A stretch of DNA of 15,934 bases, taken from positions 1-15,934 of the forward strand of contig ONWP01000228.1 of NCBI GenBank assembly GCA_900321595.1, in the 5' to 3' direction. The translations under genes and the position numbers were made by a program. Numbering within the stretch: the first letter of the stretch is position 1; each line of letters starts with the position of its first letter. This document shows, in pieces, positions 7,894 through 15,599 of this stretch. This DNA is from an uncultured Eubacteriales bacterium (GTDB taxonomy: Bacteria > Bacillota > Clostridia > Oscillospirales > Acutalibacteraceae). The notes beneath the pieces are model-generated. The model was not told where the DNA came from, made no database searches, and worked only from the letters and a program-made list of their open reading frames with translations.

Positions 7894-7924
7894 ATCTTAG
7901 CATATGACGCAGCGTCACGAGCAA
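7894..7924 (-). promoter_or_regulatory. MerR-type autoregulated promoter with 19-bp spacer and dyad operator
   Basis: On the minus strand -35 TTGCTC (7919-7924) and -10 TAAGAT (7894-7899) are separated by exactly 19 bases. The spacer holds the perfect dyad TGACGCTGCGTCA (7905-7917). A 19-bp spacer with a centred inverted repeat is the hallmark of MerR-regulated promoters, and the site lies directly upstream of the merR gene, so autoregulation is strongly indicated. Confidence 0.85.
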
Positions 7925-7948
7925 CCCCTTACGCAGGGGGATTTTTCA

Positions 7949-7965
7949 AAAAACAGTCTGTTTTT
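7949..7965. promoter_or_regulatory. Perfect 17-bp palindrome in the merR/yczE divergent region
   Basis: AAAAACAG-T-CTGTTTTT is a perfect inverted repeat about 25 bases upstream of the merR promoter and about 75 upstream of the YczE promoter. It could be an operator or a short bidirectional hairpin; a small CCCCT/AGGGG hairpin (about 7926-7939) lies beside it. Confidence 0.4.
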
Positions 7966-8039
7966 CCTTTGCACATATTTTATCACACCCGGGCGCGTTT
8001 GTAAATGAACGAAGCTTGCCGAGGCGGTTCGTTTTCTGC

Positions 8040-8068
8040 TTGACGGCATTCCCGCGAAGTGCTATGAT
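8040..8068 (+). promoter_or_regulatory. Strong sigma-A promoter for the YczE-family gene
   Basis: TTGACG (8040-8045), a 17-base spacer and TATGAT (8063-8068), with an extended TG motif before the -10. It is the best-matching promoter in the window. Confidence 0.85.
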
Positions 8069-8102
8069 GTTGCGGATGACTATTCGGGGAAGGAGGCGCG
8101 CG

Positions 8103-8789
8103 ATGAGTCGTAAAAAGATCGTTCTCGGATGGCCTCGGATCGTGTTCGGCCTCCTTGTGTTCGCGCTGGGGGTGCATCTGACGATCCGCGCGGACCTGGG
8201 GCTCGCGCCGTGGGACTGCCTGGGCACGGGCATCGCGCTGCACACGCCGCTCAATTACGGCCTTGCCATGACGGCGATGAGCGTGATCATCCTGATCATC
8301 GACGTGCTGCTGAAGGAGAAGATCGGCTTCGGCACGATCATCGACGCGCTCCTCACGGGCAATTTCGTGCAGATGTTCTCCGATCTCGACCCGTTCCCGA
8401 AGACGAAAAACGTGTGGATCGGGATCGCGGTCATTGTTGCCGGTCTCGCGCTGATGGCGGTCGGGCAGTATTTCTATATGACCGCCGGACAGAGCTGCGG
8501 GCCCCGGGACGCGCTGCTTGTCGGGCTGGGCAAGCGGCTGCGAAGGCTGCCGATCGGCGTCGTGCAGATCCTGCTCTGGGGAACGGTGCTCCTGATCGGC
8601 CGGCTGCTTGGCGGCCCTGTCGGAATCGGGACTGTCGTGAGCACCTTCGGCTCAGGGATCATCATGCAGCTCATCTTCCGGCTCATCCGGTTCGAGCCGC
8701 GGCAGATTGCGCATCAGAGCGTTATCGATACCATGAGGCTTCTGCGGGCGAAGCGCGAGGCGAGACATGAGGGCTTCGTCGATTCGTGA
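8103..8789 (+). CDS. YczE/YyaS/YitT-family integral membrane protein
   Basis: A 228-residue membrane protein of the YczE family (an uncharacterised five-TM-type family). The family pattern is visible: RIVFGLLVFALGVHLTIRADLGLAPWD near the N-terminus (short TM then the conserved LGxxPWD), a second span NYGLAMTAMSVIILIIDVLL, FGTIIDALLTGNFVQMF, then a GQYFYMTAGQSCGPRDALLVGL block and GTVVSTFGSGIIMQLIF. The start ATG at 8103 has AGGAGG just upstream; a longer reading from 8016 would begin before the promoter. It stands alone with its own promoter, divergent from merR, and no terminator is obvious after it. The biochemical role of the family is unknown; it may be a transporter or a membrane scaffold. 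Confidence 0.88.
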   Translation: MSRKKIVLGWPRIVFGLLVFALGVHLTIRADLGLAPWDCLGTGIALHTPLNYGLAMTAMSVIILIIDVLLKEKIGFGTIIDALLTGNFVQMFSDLDPFPKTKNVWIGIAVIVAGLALMAVGQYFYMTAGQSCGPRDALLVGLGKRLRRLPIGVVQILLWGTVLLIGRLLGGPVGIGTVVSTFGSGIIMQLIFRLIRFEPRQIAHQSVIDTMRLLRAKREARHEGFVDS

Positions 8790-8835
8790 AATTTTCGTGA
8801 ATTTTTCAAATAAATAAGAGTATTCGCAAAACAAA

Positions 8836-8844
8836 TGCTATAAT
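8836..8844 (+). promoter_or_regulatory. Extended -10 promoter of the secreted-protein gene
   Basis: TG-C-TATAAT (TATAAT at 8839-8844) lies in the AT-rich gap (8790-8890) before the secreted-protein gene. A good -35 is not seen; the extended -10 can compensate. Confidence 0.7.
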
Positions 8845-8890
8845 AAAAAACAGGGTATTCTCTGAATTATGAAACAAAGGAGCAAAACGC

Positions 8891-10120
8891 ATGAAACACA
8901 CGAAAAAGCTGCTTGCTGTCATTCTGTCGCTCGTGATGGCGCTGTCCGTCGGCGTGGTCGCCTTCGCGGAAGAGGGCGAGGCCAACTGGGTCCGCGTCAA
9001 GACCGACGCTGACGAGATCGCCGACGGCGAGATGTATCTGGCTCTGACCGCGATCGAGCCCGGACTGGTCGCCCGGTGGACCCAGGAGAACATCTACGAC
9101 CTGGTGCCCGCCAACAACGCCGGCCGTCTGGCGGTCGACTACTACAAGACCGTCTACGCCGACGAGTGGGCTGACGCCGTGGCGCAGATCAAGGCGGAGA
9201 ACCCCGGCCTGACCGACGAGAGCTTTGACGGCGGCTGGCCGATGTACAACGCCGAGGACATCTTCCTGCCCGTGATCGCCGAGAACTATGGTGTCGACAC
9301 GAGCTGGCCGGCGCTCGAGGCCAAGGGCGAGGCGCTGCTGCCCGAGCTGTATCCCGGCGAGTGCGCCGAGGCCGTCGCGCAGGCCGAGACGAGAATGGCC
9401 GACTACAAGGCCGCCGAGTGGTACGTTGACTTCACCTTTACCGAGAGACCTTATATCAAGGCCGTGCAGAACGGCGAGGAAGTGGATCTTTTCGGCTCCT
9501 CGGATGAAGTCTTTGACAGCCTGACCAAGGACGTGGACTGGCAGGTCGTCAGCTACGGCAGTGAAGGCCTGGCCGACGGCGATTACTACATCGACGTCGA
9601 GGACATCCGCGCGCTTGCCGCCGCGCGGTACGCGGAGATGCCCGACGACGCGGTCGTCCCCTCCTTTGATCCCGCGACCGGCACGGTCGTCGAGCGCACC
9701 AAGGCCGAGCTCATCGAGGCCGCTGTCGAGGATTTCCTCGCCAATATGGTCATCAGCGTGAACCCCGCGCCGGCTGAGGACGAGCTGTTCGCCTACCGTT
9801 TGACGCAGACCGAGACGCATCCCATGACCGGCGAGACCGCGACCATGGATATTTACTACCCGCTGGCCGAGAAGACCTGGTTCGACGCCGGCTCGCTGAC
9901 CGCGGAAAAGCTCGACGGCATGGTCAAGCAGTACGAAGCGCCTGAAGATCCCGTCGATCCCGGCGAAGATCCCGTTGTCGACCCCGATCAGCCCGTCAGC
10001 GACGCGGACATCTGCGCCTACTGCGGCAAGAGCCATCCGAGAACCTTCCTGGGCTCTCTCATCCGGCTTGTGCATACCGTGCTGTACTTCTTCAAGACGG
10101 TTTTCGGCCTGACGAAGTAA
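8891..10120 (+). CDS. Secreted protein with two W..ADG repeats and C-x-Y-C-G-K-x-H tail
   Basis: A 409-residue exported protein of unknown function. Residues 1-26 are a classic signal peptide (KHTKK, then a hydrophobic core ending VVAFA). Two related blocks sit at 33-63 and 217-247: W, then ADG-x-x-Y and finally AR(W/Y), offset by 184 residues. The body is strongly acidic. A Pro/Asp/Glu linker (349-370, PEDPVDPGEDPV) precedes CAYCGKSH (375-382) and an amphipathic tail FLGSLIRLVHTVLYFFKTVFG. Such CxxC plus aromatic-helix tails recur in secreted clostridial proteins and may help in surface attachment; this is recollection, not a search result. The very regular GC-rich codon use suggests high expression. 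The ribosome site AAAGGAG is about 9 bases before the ATG. It is followed by a terminator, so it is monocistronic. Confidence 0.85.
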   Translation: MKHTKKLLAVILSLVMALSVGVVAFAEEGEANWVRVKTDADEIADGEMYLALTAIEPGLVARWTQENIYDLVPANNAGRLAVDYYKTVYADEWADAVAQIKAENPGLTDESFDGGWPMYNAEDIFLPVIAENYGVDTSWPALEAKGEALLPELYPGECAEAVAQAETRMADYKAAEWYVDFTFTERPYIKAVQNGEEVDLFGSSDEVFDSLTKDVDWQVVSYGSEGLADGDYYIDVEDIRALAAARYAEMPDDAVVPSFDPATGTVVERTKAELIEAAVEDFLANMVISVNPAPAEDELFAYRLTQTETHPMTGETATMDIYYPLAEKTWFDAGSLTAEKLDGMVKQYEAPEDPVDPGEDPVVDPDQPVSDADICAYCGKSHPRTFLGSLIRLVHTVLYFFKTVFGLTK

Positions 10121-10134
10121 TCTGAACAATGACG

Positions 10135-10166
10135 CGGCCGACCTCCTTCGAGGCCGGTCGTTTTTT
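10135..10166 (+). terminator. Rho-independent terminator after the secreted-protein gene
   Basis: CGGCCGACCTC (10135-10145) pairs with GAGGCCGGTCG (10150-10160), with one G-T wobble and one A-C mismatch and loop CTTC, followed by six T (10161-10166). Confidence 0.85.
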
Positions 10167-10198
10167 GATGACAAAAAACAAAAATTCACAATAATCTA

Positions 10199-10227
10199 TT
10201 GCAGTACGCGAATTAATTTGTTAAAAT
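10199..10227 (+). promoter_or_regulatory. Sigma-A promoter for the LRR/MFS operon
   Basis: TTGCAG (10199-10204), 17-base spacer, TAAAAT (10222-10227), in a short AT-rich gap after the terminator. Confidence 0.75.
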
Positions 10228-10287
10228 AGACAAAGCAGCTCGTTTGTCTGCGTCTGATCATCTGTTATCGAAAGGGTTGATGCCACT

Positions 10288-11313
10288 TTGAAAACCTGGC
10301 AGAAAGTCACATTCATTCTGGTGCTGATTGCGTTCGTCAGCCTCTCGATCACGATATCCCTGATCTCCATCTCGCGCCCGACCTATAAGTTCGCGCCCGA
10401 GACGGACGAGACCGGAAACGCGTCCGACGGCTGGATGTTCTACGCCTTCAACGGCAACGTGAACACGAAGACGCTGTACATTGATTTCGTCCGCGACAAG
10501 AACGGCGGCAGCCCCGATAGGACGAAGCCCGTCGTGAGCGTGCGCAAGTACGCCGTGAACGCCGACGAATACGTCGAGGAGCTGGTGATCGGCGCCTCCG
10601 TCGAGCGGATCGACGAGACCGCGTTCTTCAACGTGAAGAAGCTGCAGCGCGTGACCGTCGACCCGGAGAATCAATGGTTCAAGTCAGTGGACGGCGTGCT
10701 GTACTCAAAAGACGGGAAAAGGCTGGTCCTTTACCCGATCTGCCGCGGACAGCAGCCGACGGAGAATCCGGAGGAATTCACCTACCCGGAAGCCTATGCC
10801 GTGCCCGAGGGCGTCGAGCGCATCGAGACGTTCGCGTTCCTCAAGAACGGCCACCTGCGCGACGTCACGCTGCCGTCCACATTGCGTGAGATCGGAGATA
10901 TGGCGTTCTTCGATTGCGGTTGGATGGGCGCAGTTGATTATGAAAAAGAGACTGACACGCTGGTCGGCGCCGGCTTCCAGCTGCCGGACGGTCTGGAAAA
11001 GATCGGCTCCGACGCGTTCAGCAAGTGCGGCAGCATCGCGCCGGGGCTCTACATCCCCGCGTCTGTCAAGGAGATCGGTCATCACGCCTTTTTCAGCTGC
11101 GGCAATATGAAGCAGGTGCTCGTGGGCGCGCCGGATGCGGACGCGATGACGGTGGGGGAGGCCTGGCTTCCGAAGAACGTCAAAGCCGGCCCTGCTTGGC
11201 GCAGCGCGAAGGCGCAGTACGGCGCGACGCGCGCCGACAGCGACAAAATGATCGCTGACTGGCGGGCTGAAAAGCTTGAGAAGGGCAGAGAGGAGGCGAA
11301 GAACGATGCGTAA
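10288..11313 (+). CDS. Membrane-anchored BspA-type leucine-rich-repeat protein
   Basis: A 341-residue protein with an uncleaved N-terminal membrane segment (about residues 6-28, KVTFILVLIAFVSLSITISLI), then an extracellular BspA-like LRR_5 domain (PF13306). Repeats have the ILP-x-x-V/L-x-x-IG-x-x-AF pattern: VIGASVERIDETAFFNV, VPEGVERIETFAFLKN, LPSTLREIGDMAFFDC, LPDGLEKIGSDAFSKC and IPASVKEIGHHAFFSC. Such domains mediate protein or glycan contacts at the surface; the ligand is unknown. The start is TTG at 10288, because no in-frame ATG fits; AAAGGG is about 11 bases upstream. The C-terminal 25 residues are a charged helix. Its stop overlaps the MFS gene start by 8 bases, so it is translationally coupled to a transporter, which is an unusual partner for an LRR protein. 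Confidence 0.85.
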   Translation: MKTWQKVTFILVLIAFVSLSITISLISISRPTYKFAPETDETGNASDGWMFYAFNGNVNTKTLYIDFVRDKNGGSPDRTKPVVSVRKYAVNADEYVEELVIGASVERIDETAFFNVKKLQRVTVDPENQWFKSVDGVLYSKDGKRLVLYPICRGQQPTENPEEFTYPEAYAVPEGVERIETFAFLKNGHLRDVTLPSTLREIGDMAFFDCGWMGAVDYEKETDTLVGAGFQLPDGLEKIGSDAFSKCGSIAPGLYIPASVKEIGHHAFFSCGNMKQVLVGAPDADAMTVGEAWLPKNVKAGPAWRSAKAQYGATRADSDKMIADWRAEKLEKGREEAKNDA

Positions 11314-13135
11314 TGAAAATACGACAGAGAAAGAACCCGGCAAGGTGAAAACGTTATTCGCAAACCTGAAAAGGGACTGGAAAACGCCTCCGCCCGGCCG
11401 TTACGTGCCGTTCCGGGAGTATCTGTCCATCTTTGCCGCGACCGGCGGCGACTACACCCTGAGCTATTTGAGGGGCTTCCTCTCCTTCGGCACCGGCTGC
11501 TACCTCGTCGCGTTCTATTATCAGGTCCCGCTGCTGACCTTCTCGGCGATCGGCACGTTCTTCATCGCGTTCGGCTATCTCTGGAACATCCTCGGCATGG
11601 GCGTCGACGCGAACCTCGGTTTCCTGCCGAAAAAGGTCGAGCGCAGGTACTTCACGGTCTATTTGACATTTACCGCACTCGGCCTGCTGCTGCTCATCTT
11701 TGACTTTTCCCGGCTTTTGCCGGAGAACGCGCGGTTCTTCCTGGACTCCCAGTGGCCCGCGCTCAATGCCTTCAGCATTTTCAAGATCTTCGGCACCTAT
11801 TTCCTTACAAACGGCTGGGGCGGATTCCGCTCGATCGTCATCCGCAAGCTTCTGCTCAAGAAGCTCGGCCGCTACAAGCTCTTCGCCTACGCCAATATCG
11901 TGCAGGGCATGGTCGTGACGCTGCTCATCTGCTGGCTGCCGCTGTATGAGAAGCCGATGACTGACCGCGTGTGGATGCTGTACCTGCTGTTCTCACTGTA
12001 CGGGATGTTCAACTTCCAGGGCTTCTCCCAGGCGGTCGCGAACAACATCAGCCCCAATCAGGAGGAGCGCATGCTGGTGCGCGCCTACCCCGTGAAGATC
12101 GGTCACATCGTGCAGAACATCGTCAACTTCATCCTGCCCACCGTCGCCGGCGCGATCTTCGTCGAGGGCATCCGCGACCGGGATATGTTCCGCTATCTGC
12201 TGCCCGGATTCTTTATCGTCAGCTCCGCCATCATGTTCCTGGGCCTTCGCAACATCAAGGAGCGCATCCCCGCGCCTCCGATCGAGAAGAAGGAATACTA
12301 CTCCTTCTGGACGTGCATCGGCGGCATCTTCAAGAACAAATACCTTTGGATCAACCACATCGCCGGCCTGCTCGATTCGCTGGGCAACGGCATGCTGAAC
12401 ATGAAGACCATCCTGATGATCTACACCTGGCGTGAGACGGGTCTGTTCTTCTCCGTGGCGGAGATCGTACTGAAATTCGCGGGCACACCCGGACAGATGC
12501 TGTCTCCGTTCATCCGCAGACGCTTCCAGTACAAGACGCTGATCGTCTTCCGCTACATCGTATCCTCGCTGCGGTCCGCCGTCTACATCGTCGCGTTCCT
12601 CTTCCTGGGCAAGAAGCCGCTGCTGTGCGGGATCCTGCTGTTCGTCGCCTACTTCATCGGCGACGCGCTGAACGCCCCCGTGGGCGTCGCGCAGGAGGAT
12701 ATGAACGTGCGCGTGAGCGACTACCAGATGTACATCTCGGGCGAGCGCTTCGAGGCGTATCAGGGCGTCATCGGCTGGTTCACCGGCCCGATCTCCGCGC
12801 TTGTGAGCCTGATCATCCCGCTGATGTTCGTCAGCGTCGGCTTCACCTCCGACTGGGACGTGCTGTATATGGACGACGTGCGCATCAAGTGTATGGTCAT
12901 CGGTATCGCGTTCGACCTTGTCGGCTACCTGCTGATGATCATCCCGTATCTGTTCTTCTGGGACTTCACGGACGAGAAGCACCGGGAGGTCATGCAGGTG
13001 CTGCAGGAGCGCGCCGACCGGCTCTCCGCGGAGCAGGAATCCGAAGCGCTCGCCGCCGCGAACGGCGATCCGGTCCCGGCGGCCGGTTCCGCGTCAGCGC
13101 CCCCGGACGGCGACCGGGATCCGTTCGAAGGATAG
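11306..13135 (+). CDS. MFS transporter (GPH/sugar-cation symporter-like)
   Basis: A 609-residue integral membrane protein with about 12 TM helices. The N-terminal cytoplasmic part has a conserved PPPGRYVPFREYLSIFAATGGDYTLSYLRG region, and similar long MFS carriers of unknown substrate are common in Clostridia. Charged loops such as DANLGFLPKKVERR (between helices) and NIKERIPAPPIEKKEYYSFW (central loop) are typical of GPH/MFS_2-like carriers. The last ~45 residues are hydrophilic and disordered (Ala/Pro/Asp-rich), beyond the usual core. The start ATG at 11306 with GAGGAGG 10 bases upstream is preferred over in-frame upstream codons; it lies inside the LRR gene end. A substrate cannot be named. 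It ends in a terminator. Confidence 0.85.
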   Translation: MRNENTTEKEPGKVKTLFANLKRDWKTPPPGRYVPFREYLSIFAATGGDYTLSYLRGFLSFGTGCYLVAFYYQVPLLTFSAIGTFFIAFGYLWNILGMGVDANLGFLPKKVERRYFTVYLTFTALGLLLLIFDFSRLLPENARFFLDSQWPALNAFSIFKIFGTYFLTNGWGGFRSIVIRKLLLKKLGRYKLFAYANIVQGMVVTLLICWLPLYEKPMTDRVWMLYLLFSLYGMFNFQGFSQAVANNISPNQEERMLVRAYPVKIGHIVQNIVNFILPTVAGAIFVEGIRDRDMFRYLLPGFFIVSSAIMFLGLRNIKERIPAPPIEKKEYYSFWTCIGGIFKNKYLWINHIAGLLDSLGNGMLNMKTILMIYTWRETGLFFSVAEIVLKFAGTPGQMLSPFIRRRFQYKTLIVFRYIVSSLRSAVYIVAFLFLGKKPLLCGILLFVAYFIGDALNAPVGVAQEDMNVRVSDYQMYISGERFEAYQGVIGWFTGPISALVSLIIPLMFVSVGFTSDWDVLYMDDVRIKCMVIGIAFDLVGYLLMIIPYLFFWDFTDEKHREVMQVLQERADRLSAEQESEALAAANGDPVPAAGSASAPPDGDRDPFEG

Positions 13136-13150
13136 GAAAAACACAGCAAG

Positions 13151-13177
13151 AGCGGACGCGTGGTCGTCCGCTTTTTT
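13151..13177 (+). terminator. Rho-independent terminator after the MFS gene
   Basis: Perfect 8-bp stem AGCGGACG/CGTCCGCT (13151-13158 and 13165-13172), loop CGTGGT, six T at 13172-13177. Confidence 0.9.
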
Positions 13178-13248
13178 GCGCGAAAAAAGCGCCGGTTCGG
13201 GCGGAAATCGCGCGGAACGAAATGCGTCCGGAAAGCGCTTGCCGTATG

Positions 13249-13277
13249 TTGCATTTTACGCTCGTTTTCGCTATAAT
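13249..13277 (+). promoter_or_regulatory. Sigma-A promoter of the SPFH operon
   Basis: TTGCAT (13249-13254), 17-base spacer, TATAAT (13272-13277). Transcription would start near 13284, giving an unusually long leader of about 135 bases. Confidence 0.85.
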
Positions 13278-13283
13278 ATGAGC

Positions 13284-13419
13284 GTGGCATACATCTGAAC
13301 AGCCCCGTGTTTTTTTTGGGGGAGGCTTTGAGGCGGATGGGTGCCGCGGCGGAGCGGAGCCGTGTATCGTTCGGTGCGGCGGCTTCGGTCGTTGCATTTT
13401 TCTTTGAGGGGTGTTCGCC
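13284..13419 (+). promoter_or_regulatory. Long 5' UTR of SPFH gene with T8G5 tract and short ORF
   Basis: The leader holds T8 (13310-13317) followed by G5 (13318-13322), a possible AGCC/GGCT-based hairpin around it, and a 36-codon ATG frame from 13337 that overlaps the SPFH start. No known riboswitch was recognised. Confidence 0.4.
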
Positions 13420-14874
13420 ATGGCAAAGATGTGTGAAGTTCTGAAATACGAGGGAGACAACAGCGTTTTCATCTGGAAGCATCCGGTCGAGGACTTCAAC
13501 CTCGGCACGCAGCTGATCGTCCACGAGTCGCAGGAGGCGATCTTCTTCCGCGACGGTCAGGCGCTCGACCTGTTCGGACCGGGCCGTTATACGCTTGAAA
13601 CGCAGAAGCTTCCGCTGCTCCATAAGCTGTACAAGCTTCCGTCGAATACCGAAGAGACGTTCCACAGCGAGGTCTACTTCATCAATAAGGTCGTCCAGAT
13701 GGCGATCAAGTGGGGCACGCCCGAGAAGGTGCGCTTCATCGACCCGCTGACCGGCGTCCCGCTGGAGCTGGGCGTCTCCGGCGAAATGAACCTGCAGGTC
13801 GCCGATTCCCGCAAGCTGCTGGTCAAGCTGGTCGGCACGACGCGGGGGATCGCCTGGGAATCCGGCGAGGGCATGAGCAAATCGCTGCAGAGCGCGTTTC
13901 GCCCGATGATCACGACGGCCGTCAAGTCAAATCTTGCCGCCGTGATCAAGGACAACGCGATCGACATTCTCGAGGTGGACGAAAACCTCGATCTGATCTC
14001 CGCGCGGCTGAAGGAGTCGGTCATCCCCGGCTTCGAGGAATACGGTCTGACGATCCCGCAGTTTTACGTGACGCATATCGTGCTGCCCGACGACGATCCG
14101 AATTTCAAACGCATCCGCGAGCTGCACACCATCACGCTGCAGACCCGGGTCATCCAGGCTCAAGCGACGGTCAAGACCGCCGAAGCCCAGGCGCAGGCGC
14201 AGTACCGCACCGCGGAGGAACAGAGCCGGGCCGCGATCGAAGCGGCGCGCAGACAGGCGGTCCTGGAGCAGCAGACCACGCAGACCGAGATCGCCCGCCG
14301 CGAGGCGGAGCGGCGCGTCATCGAGGCGCAGGCCCAGGCCCAGGCGGAGCGCGTGACCGGCCTGACAGAGGCGGAGATCATGGCGGCGAAGGGCTATACG
14401 CAGCGGGACGTCCTGCAGGCGGAGGTGCAGAAGGCCTACGCCGAGGGCATCGGCAATATGGGCCCCGATTCCGTATCCGGCGGCGCCGGCGGCGGGAGCG
14501 TCCTCGGCGACATGATGCAGATGGGCGTCGGGATGGCCGCGATGGGCGCGATGGCCCCGCAGTTCGGCAGTATGATGCAGGGCTTCACCGGCGGGCAGCA
14601 GCCCGCGCAGCCGTCCGGCGGCTGGACCTGCCCGTCCTGCGGTAAGGCCGGGATCACGTCCGGCTTCTGCCCCGACTGCGGCATGAAAAAGCCCGCTCCG
14701 GCCGTCGGCTGGACCTGTCCCGCCTGCGGCAAACAGGGGATCACGTCCAATTTCTGTCCCGACTGCGGCGTGAAGAAGCCGGAAGCGTCTTCCGGCTGGA
14801 TCTGCCCGGACTGCGGAACAAAGGATATTACATCGGCCTTCTGCCCGAACTGCGGCAGAAAACGGGAGGGATAA
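13420..14874 (+). CDS. SPFH/YdjI-like virion-core family protein with three C-terminal zinc ribbons
   Basis: A 484-residue protein that probably forms a membrane-associated scaffold. Residues about 20-230 are an SPFH-like domain of the YdjI/'virion core' type (FNLGTQLIVHESQEAIFFRDG, FGPGRYTLET, VGTTRGI, FEEYGLTIPQFYV). Residues 235-330 are an Ala/Gln/Glu-rich coiled coil and 340-395 a Gly/Met-rich linker. Three zinc ribbons follow, starting at 401, 430 and 459 with an exact 29-residue (87-base) period: GW(T/I)CP-x-CG ... (I)TS-x-FCP-x-CG. The start ATG at 13420 has GAGGGG about 8 bases before; a GTG at 13411 would add only three residues. Members are known in Bacillota next to stress and membrane genes; here it heads an operon with the four-TM protein (3-bp gap) and another zinc-ribbon protein. 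No signal peptide is present, so it acts in the cytosol or at the inner membrane face. Confidence 0.88.
   Translation: MAKMCEVLKYEGDNSVFIWKHPVEDFNLGTQLIVHESQEAIFFRDGQALDLFGPGRYTLETQKLPLLHKLYKLPSNTEETFHSEVYFINKVVQMAIKWGTPEKVRFIDPLTGVPLELGVSGEMNLQVADSRKLLVKLVGTTRGIAWESGEGMSKSLQSAFRPMITTAVKSNLAAVIKDNAIDILEVDENLDLISARLKESVIPGFEEYGLTIPQFYVTHIVLPDDDPNFKRIRELHTITLQTRVIQAQATVKTAEAQAQAQYRTAEEQSRAAIEAARRQAVLEQQTTQTEIARREAERRVIEAQAQAQAERVTGLTEAEIMAAKGYTQRDVLQAEVQKAYAEGIGNMGPDSVSGGAGGGSVLGDMMQMGVGMAAMGAMAPQFGSMMQGFTGGQQPAQPSGGWTCPSCGKAGITSGFCPDCGMKKPAPAVGWTCPACGKQGITSNFCPDCGVKKPEASSGWICPDCGTKDITSAFCPNCGRKREG
14620..14874 (+). repeat. Three tandem zinc-ribbon repeats, 87-bp period
   Basis: Units begin at 14620, 14707 and 14794, each starting with codons for Gly-Trp and carrying two CPxC pairs. 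The third unit is more divergent (ICPDCGTKDITSAFCPNC). Confidence 0.85.
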
Positions 14875-14877
14875 ACC

Positions 14878-15573
14878 ATGAAGAAACTGCAGAACCGTAC
14901 GTTGCTCGTATGCGCGATCGCGCTGGTCGTCTATCTCGCCGTCGCGCTGGCCGTCCCGTTTCCGAAGACGCCGGCTTTCTGGATCGCGTTCGCCTTCGGC
15001 CTGATCGCGATCGTCGCGCAGGTCTGCGTCATGCGCACCGCCTTTGACGGGGAAGAGACCGTCAAATCGAAAATCTACGGCTTCCCGATCGCGCGGATCG
15101 GGATCATCTGGCTGATCGTGCAGATCGTCGCCAGCTTCACCCTGATGGGACTTGGCTTCGCGTTCCCCGTTCCCGCGTGGGCTTCGATCGTCGTTTGTGC
15201 GGTCGTGACCGGTATCTTTGCCGTCGGGCTGATCGGCGCGGACGTCGCGCGGGATGAGGTCGAGCGTCAGGACGAAAAACAGAAGCAGACCACGACCGTC
15301 ATGCGCGAGCTGCAGGCAAAGACCGCTTTTCTCGCCACGCAGTGCGCCGATCCCGACACGAAGGCCGCGCTGACCGCGCTGGCGGATAAATTCCGCTACA
15401 GCGACCCCGTTTCTTCCGACGCGCTGACCGGGATCGAGGGCTTTCTCGCCTCGATCGTGGACGACCTGCATGCCGCCGTGCGGGAGGGCGATCTCGACAG
15501 CGCGAAAACGCTCTGCGCGAAAGCCGCGTCGACGCTTGACGAGCGGAACACGATGTGCAAGCTCGGCAAGTGA
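14878..15573 (+). CDS. Four-TM membrane protein of unknown function
   Basis: A 231-residue protein with four TM helices (about 9-27, 33-51, 70-94 and 100-121), followed by a cytosolic region of ~110 residues that is helical and Lys/Glu/Gln-rich (EVERQDEKQKQTTTVMRELQAK) with a probable coiled coil. I do not recognise the family by name. It follows the SPFH gene by 3 bases, with a GGGAGGG ribosome site at its start, and is therefore part of the same operon; a role in the membrane module of that SPFH protein is likely but inferred. No catalytic motif was seen. Confidence 0.75.
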   Translation: MKKLQNRTLLVCAIALVVYLAVALAVPFPKTPAFWIAFAFGLIAIVAQVCVMRTAFDGEETVKSKIYGFPIARIGIIWLIVQIVASFTLMGLGFAFPVPAWASIVVCAVVTGIFAVGLIGADVARDEVERQDEKQKQTTTVMRELQAKTAFLATQCADPDTKAALTALADKFRYSDPVSSDALTGIEGFLASIVDDLHAAVREGDLDSAKTLCAKAASTLDERNTMCKLGK

Positions 15574-15599
15574 GCCCCGGCGCGGACAAAGCGGAATCC

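Noticed and set aside
8867..10189. A 440-codon minus-strand frame across the secreted-protein gene
   Set aside because: Antisense mirror of a strongly codon-biased gene with a signal peptide; it also runs through the terminator.
13284..13419. Riboswitch in the SPFH leader
   Set aside because: No conserved aptamer pattern was recognised; only weak hairpins and a homopolymer tract are present.
13927..15471. A 514-codon minus-strand frame across the SPFH and four-TM genes
   Set aside because: Spans two clear plus-strand genes and their junction; Arg/Asp/His-rich, no domain.
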